Positions 63,573 through 64,000 of a stretch of DNA of 64,000 nucleotides are shown here, in pieces (within the stretch, counting starts at the first letter, position 1; each line of letters starts with the position of its first letter). The notes beneath the pieces are model-generated. The model saw only the letters and a program-made list of their open reading frames with translations. It had not been told where the DNA came from and made no database searches. The translations under genes and the position numbers were made by a program. The stretch is from Lachnospiraceae bacterium (GTDB lineage Bacteria > Bacillota > Clostridia > Lachnospirales > Lachnospiraceae), in contig AP025573.1 of assembly GCA_022845895.1 (NCBI GenBank), positions 4,094,097 to 4,158,096 of the forward strand. The letters run 5' to 3'.

Positions 63573-63707
63573 CTACGCTGATAATCTCTTTCTTCCTTTT
63601 GCTCTTCTGCTTGCAAGCACTTTTCTTCCACCTGCTGTGCTCATTCTTGATCTGAAACCATGAACTTTAGCTCTCTGTCTCTTTTTTGGCTGGAATGTCA
63701 TTTTCAT
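63573..63707 (-). CDS. rpmH: Ribosomal protein L34, 44 aa
   Basis: [44 protein letters not shown]-stop, the whole length of bL34. AAGGAGG precedes the ATG at 63705-63707. First gene of the rpmH-rnpA-yidD-yidC-jag operon. Confidence 0.97.
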   Translation of the reverse strand: MKMTFQPKKRQRAKVHGFRSRMSTAGGRKVLASRRAKGRKRLSA

Positions 63708-63773
63708 TGATATCCACCTCCTTATATTTTACAAGGGATATACTCCCACATATTTCTAAAGACATCAGTTAAG

Positions 63774-63802
63774 ATTATATTAAAAAAAAGCCTGTACGTC
63801 AA
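63774..63802 (-). promoter_or_regulatory. rpmH promoter
   Basis: TTGACG (63797-63802), 17-bp spacer, TATAAT (63774-63779), 67 bases upstream of rpmH. Confidence 0.85.
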
Positions 63803-63831
63803 GCAAAAGCTAAGATTTTGTCATTTTTTTT

Positions 63832-63873
63832 AATTGGGGACGGAGGTTTTTTCAATTTCCCCCGTCCCCAATT
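63832..63873. repeat. 42-bp imperfect palindrome, sister of 50916-50957
   Basis: AATTGGGGACGGAGG and CCCCCGTCCCCAATT arms around a T-rich centre. Same ends and same length as the palindrome at 50916-50957, so both belong to one dispersed repeat family. It lies between the rpmH promoter and the DnaA boxes. Confidence 0.85.
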
Positions 63874-63883
63874 ATTTTCCATA

Positions 63884-64000
63884 TTATCCACATTTTGTGG
63901 ATAACCTGTGGATTTTAGGTGGATAGACTGTGGATATACAAGTTTTTTTCGCTTTTTGTACCGTGTATGTGGTATTTTCTGCTTATGATAAAGTTATCCA
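63884..64000. other. DnaA-box cluster, oriC region upstream of dnaA
   Basis: TTATCCACA (63884-63892), its inverse TGTGGATAA (63896-63904), TGTGGATTT (63907-63915), TGTGGATAT (63929-63937), and a TTATCCA at the last bases (63994-64000). Their density and the rpmH-side flank identify the replication origin; dnaA is expected on the plus strand beyond the window. Confidence 0.9.

Overview
The window comes from a low-to-moderate GC Gram-positive chromosome of the class Clostridia, most likely a gut Lachnospiraceae relative. The evidence is the right-hand block: serS beside DUF3881 and DUF4446 genes, parA/parB with two perfect parS sites, then rsmG, mnmG, mnmE, jag, yidC, yidD, rnpA and rpmH, ending in a cluster of DnaA boxes. 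That is the conserved left flank of oriC, and dnaA should begin just beyond base 64000. The genus cannot be fixed from this sequence.

The left ~40 kb is accessory DNA, probably one large integrative conjugative element (ICE) with later insertions. At 1-8.4 kb are a small-gene operon, a second NAD+-dependent DNA ligase followed by a Cys-cluster protein and a NADAR-domain protein, a serine resolvase, and a Tn916-like regulatory set (sigma factor, helix-turn-helix protein, divergent XRE regulator). At 8.4-16.5 kb lies a phosphorelay (hybrid kinase, HPt protein, REC/HD-GYP/GGDEF regulator) divergent from a GntR regulator with two DNA-binding domains, then a Csp-like subtilase. At 16.7-26 kb is a decaying cargo region: a frameshifted DUF3788 gene, an AraC/GyrI regulator, a complete group II intron with its reverse transcriptase, a MerR/TipAS regulator that has lost its middle, and small enzymes including a frameshifted acetyltransferase. 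At 26-38 kb a long minus-strand ICE operon carries ParM/ParR-like proteins, a PAPS-reductase-family protein, sortase B, a primase-like protein, a probable annealing protein, RecD2 helicase, DUF4406 and YqaJ exonuclease; its first gene is split by an in-frame TAG. An xis/int pair closes the ICE near 40.2 kb.

From about 40.4 to 50.7 kb sits a second, ~10.3-kb element: RepA/KaiC-like ATPase with hairpin-rich flanks, MobC but no relaxase, TraX, small membrane proteins, RHH and XRE regulators, xis and int. It has split a tRNA-Arg(CCU) gene at the anticodon loop. The 5' half lies at its right end and the 3' half plus terminator at its left end, and together they rebuild a 73-nt cloverleaf. A different, intact tRNA-Arg(CCU) with encoded CCA lies just inside the integrase end, as if the element carries a replacement. 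A third truncated tRNA-Arg sits next door, so this is a repeatedly used insertion hotspot beside the origin.

The strongest leads are the split tRNA with its candidate replacement tRNA, the nested alternative inverted repeats downstream of the RepA-like gene, the mobile NAD-ligase/NADAR cluster, the self-contained c-di-GMP phosphorelay, and a MerR-type promoter whose regulator has lost its sensor domain. No CRISPR array or rRNA was seen.
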